Source of the DNA: Mesorhizobium sp. STM 4661
Lineage (GTDB): Bacteria; Pseudomonadota; Alphaproteobacteria; Rhizobiales; Rhizobiaceae
Direction of reading: 5' to 3'
NCBI RefSeq assembly: GCF_000359125.1
Contig: NZ_CAAF010000073.1
Location: 186,001 to 250,000, forward strand
DNA length: 64,000 nucleotides
Positions 61,977 to 64,000 of this stretch are shown one piece after another; positions within the stretch are counted from its first letter, which is position 1, and every line of letters starts with the position of its first letter. The position numbers and the translations under genes are program-made. Under the pieces are notes generated by a model that did no database searches, was not told the origin of the DNA, and saw only the letters and a list, made by a program, of their open reading frames with translations.

Positions 61977-62852
61977 ATGTCGATACGATTCAACTTCGGC
62001 GGTGACGAACATATCTTCGGCGAGGTGTCCGAGGAAATGTCGCTCACCTCGTTCTTTACCGGCCTTTCGATGACCAACGCGGTCCGTACGGCAGGCATCC
62101 TAGGCGTCACCGAGATATGCCCAGCCAACGCCAGCTTCCAGATTCGCTTCAACCCCGACATCGTCAAGCCGCAGGATTTGCTCAGCGAACTGAAGTCGAT
62201 GGAAGAGGCGGCCTCAAAGGCAGACCCGGTGCTGAAGACCCGGATCATCGAACTGCCGGTTTATTTCCAGGATCCATGGACGCGTGAAACCTGCTTGCGC
62301 TTCCGCGAGCGCCATCAGGACCCGTCCTCCACCGATCTTGAATATTCGGCACGCATCAGCGGCTACGCCACGGTAGAAGAGTTTATCGCGGCCTATTCCG
62401 GCCAGCCCTGGTTCGTATCCATGGTCGGCTTCGTCGCCGGACTGCCCTTCCTGTACCAGATGGTTGAGCGCAAGAAACAGATTCAGGCGCCGAAATATTT
62501 GCGTCCACGCACTGACACTCCCAAGCTCACCATCGGCCATGGCGGCTGCTTTGCGGCGATCTATTCGGTGCGCGGCGCCGGCGGCTACCAGATGTATGGC
62601 ATAACCCCGGCTCCGATCTACGACCCTACCAGGAAGGTGCGCTACCTCTCCGATGATATGTGCCTGTTCAAGCCAGGCGACATCGTGAAGTTCAAGGCCA
62701 TTGGCCGCGATGATTACGACGCCACGCTCGAGGAAATCGAAGCCAATCGGTGGCAGCCGACGGTTCGCCAGTGCACCTTCAGCCTGACGGACTTCAACGG
62801 CGATATTTACGGCACCAATGCAAAGCTGATGGAGCTTATCAATGGCCGTTAA
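61977..62852 (+). CDS. pxpB: 5-oxoprolinase subunit B / allophanate hydrolase subunit 1 family
   Basis: 291 residues from ATG 61977, with GGGAGGA upstream. KipI/PxpB family: the C-terminal cyclophilin-like domain has FVSMVGFVAGLPFLYQM and YSVRGAGGYQMYGITPAPIY. An N-terminal domain holds the small ferredoxin-like part. Length exceeds the usual 230 or so residues. It overlaps pxpC by 11 nt. With PxpC it forms the catalytic complex in 5-oxoprolinase; in urea amidolyases the fused equivalents act as the carboxyltransferase part. Confidence 0.85.
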   Translation: MSIRFNFGGDEHIFGEVSEEMSLTSFFTGLSMTNAVRTAGILGVTEICPANASFQIRFNPDIVKPQDLLSELKSMEEAASKADPVLKTRIIELPVYFQDPWTRETCLRFRERHQDPSSTDLEYSARISGYATVEEFIAAYSGQPWFVSMVGFVAGLPFLYQMVERKKQIQAPKYLRPRTDTPKLTIGHGGCFAAIYSVRGAGGYQMYGITPAPIYDPTRKVRYLSDDMCLFKPGDIVKFKAIGRDDYDATLEEIEANRWQPTVRQCTFSLTDFNGDIYGTNAKLMELINGR

Positions 62853-63813
62853 GGTAATCTCTCCCGGCCTCTCCACTTCCGTGCAGGACCTTGGCCGACC
62901 AGGCCACTATCATGTCGGCATTCCCGAAGGCGGCGGCATGGACCGCTTTGCCACACGCATCGCAAACCTGCTTGTCGGCAACGATCCGGGTGCTGCGGTG
63001 CTCGAAGCCACCTTCATGGGGCCCGAACTCGAATTCACCCAATCAGCAGTCATCGCCGTCACCGGTGGAGAGCTTCCACCCAAACTTAATGGCGAGGAAC
63101 GGCCGACCTGGGAAAGCTTTTCGGTGAAGGCGGGTGACCGGCTTTCCTTTGGCTTCCTCAAGGGCGGCGCGCGCGCTTATTTGGCCATCTCCGGCGGCAT
63201 CGACGTACCCGTGGTTCTCGGCTCGCGCTCGACTTATATCCTGGGCGCACTCGGCGGCCATCAGGGCCGCGCGCTGAAGGCGGGCGATGAGCTTCCCGTC
63301 GGCGAAGGTTCCGGCAAGGCCGGTCTTTCGCTGCCTGCAAATCTGCGCCGCGCGCGGAACAGTCCGGCGGAACTCAGAATGCTTCCCGGCATGTACTGGC
63401 ATCGGATCACTGAAGCTGCCGGCAATCGGTTCTTTGAGGAAACCTGGAAGGTCGCGCCCGAAGCTGACCGCATCGGCTATCGCTTCCGTGGAGGAACGCC
63501 GCTGGAGTTCGTTGAGCGCGAGCAGCCTTTCGGCGCAGGCTCCGACCCCTCGAACATCGTCGATGCCTGCTACCCTTATGGATCCGTCCAGGTGCCGAGT
63601 GGCACAGAGCCTATCGTTCTTCACCGGGACGCGGTTTCGGGTGGCGGCTACATGATGCTGGGTGTGGTAATATCGGCCGACATGGACCTGATCGCCCAGC
63701 TCCAGCCGCACACCCCGGCGCGCTTCGTTCCGGTGACGCTGGAAGACGCGCTTGCCGCGCGAGCGGAACAGCGCGCCGCGCTGGCGCGTGCTGAAGGGTA
63801 TCTGGCCGGCTGA
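62842..63813 (+). CDS. pxpC: 5-oxoprolinase subunit C / allophanate hydrolase subunit 2 family
   Basis: 323 residues. KipA/PxpC family: KVISPGLSTSVQDLGRPGHY, the internal GGGMDRFATRIANLLVGNDP, GARAYLAISGGIDVPVVLGS, and near the end QVPSGTEPIVLHRDAVSGGG. It partners with the pxpB product, and the overlap of the two genes implies coupled synthesis. Because the operon also encodes biotin carboxylase and carrier, this pair may act as the carboxyltransferase/hydrolase acting on a lactam. Confidence 0.88.
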   Translation: MAVKVISPGLSTSVQDLGRPGHYHVGIPEGGGMDRFATRIANLLVGNDPGAAVLEATFMGPELEFTQSAVIAVTGGELPPKLNGEERPTWESFSVKAGDRLSFGFLKGGARAYLAISGGIDVPVVLGSRSTYILGALGGHQGRALKAGDELPVGEGSGKAGLSLPANLRRARNSPAELRMLPGMYWHRITEAAGNRFFEETWKVAPEADRIGYRFRGGTPLEFVEREQPFGAGSDPSNIVDACYPYGSVQVPSGTEPIVLHRDAVSGGGYMMLGVVISADMDLIAQLQPHTPARFVPVTLEDALAARAEQRAALARAEGYLAG

Positions 63814-63859
63814 CGTCAGCCGGGAAAATGCCGGCGGAGGAGCCGGAGGTGAGGAGATC

Positions 63860-63877
63860 GGTCGGTCAAAACCGACC
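63860..63877 (+). terminator. Hairpin after the pxp operon
   Basis: GGTCGGT (63860-63866), loop CAAA, then ACCGACC (63871-63877), a perfect 7-bp stem 46 nt after pxpC, without a T-run. Weak terminator candidate. 63878-64000 holds no gene that I can see. Confidence 0.35.
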
Positions 63878-64000
63878 CGCGCGTGGCGGAAGACAAAATC
63901 CGGTGCGCGAAACGACAAGACGACGCCGGGCAACGGCGTGAATTTGGCCATCCGAGCAGTCCGTTAGAGACCGCCGGAACCGACAGGGGAAGACATTGGC

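Overview
The window is GC-rich, densely packed alphaproteobacterial DNA, most likely from a Mesorhizobium-like member of the Hyphomicrobiales. The basis is the gene families present (many polyol, sugar and polyamine-type ABC importers, SDR dehydrogenases, GntR/LacI/ROK/AraC regulators), the overlapping ATGA/GTGA gene junctions, and a two-hairpin intergenic element at 12.1 kb that resembles the RIME-type repeats of rhizobia. No rRNA, tRNA, CRISPR array or intact mobile element was seen. The species call is an inference.

Layout. 0-5.3 kb: a left-edge partial gene, a small ribbon-helix-helix protein, a frameshifted Fe-S oxidoreductase, a 3-hydroxyisobutyrate-dehydrogenase-like enzyme, a frameshifted lactonase and a D-2-hydroxyacid dehydrogenase. 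5.3-15.0 kb (module 1): a GntR repressor divergent from an eight-gene operon. The operon encodes a DUF1185 protein, an alpha/beta-hydrolase::flavin-reductase fusion, a luciferase-like monooxygenase, an aldehyde dehydrogenase and a PotFGHI-type ABC importer. 15.0-30.2 kb: a polyol locus. An AraC regulator and a polyol ABC importer plus Zn-dehydrogenase lie on the minus strand. A ketose 3-epimerase, ROK repressor, PfkB kinase, GatZ/KbaZ-family protein and three SDRs lie on the plus strand. 28.9-33.0 kb holds dead gene pieces (UlaG-like lactonase, SDR C-termini, FAD oxidase, split sugar permease, MmgE/PrpD, IS3 transposase). 33.1-37.6 kb: a two-component system followed by a PmtA-like methyltransferase, a DedA-like protein and a cytochrome b561. 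37.8-44.7 kb: a LacI regulator divergent from an RbsBCA-type importer with two different permeases, plus an SDR.

44.9-57.7 kb (module 2): an AcoR-type sigma54 activator lies between two divergent transcription units. The minus unit carries a luciferase-like monooxygenase, an ALO-type FAD oxidase, an aldehyde dehydrogenase and a RidA protein. The plus unit carries a flavin reductase, a DadA-like FAD oxidase and a polyamine-type importer whose two permeases are fused in one protein. Four sites that match the sigma54 -24/-12 consensus exactly were found by eye here: three precede module genes and one precedes a truncated gene at 57.9 kb. 58.5-63.8 kb (module 3): a LysR regulator divergent from pxpA, a biotin carrier, biotin carboxylase, pxpB and pxpC, a set suited to opening a lactam or cyclic amide with ATP.

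The most interesting feature is the repeated design. Two unrelated operons each pair a two-component flavin monooxygenase with its reductase, an aldehyde dehydrogenase and a polyamine-type importer. Between them they carry analogues of RutA, RutC, RutD and RutF of pyrimidine ring opening. A lactam-opening carboxylase/oxoprolinase operon follows. Together they look like nitrogen-compound scavenging modules whose substrates cannot be read from sequence.
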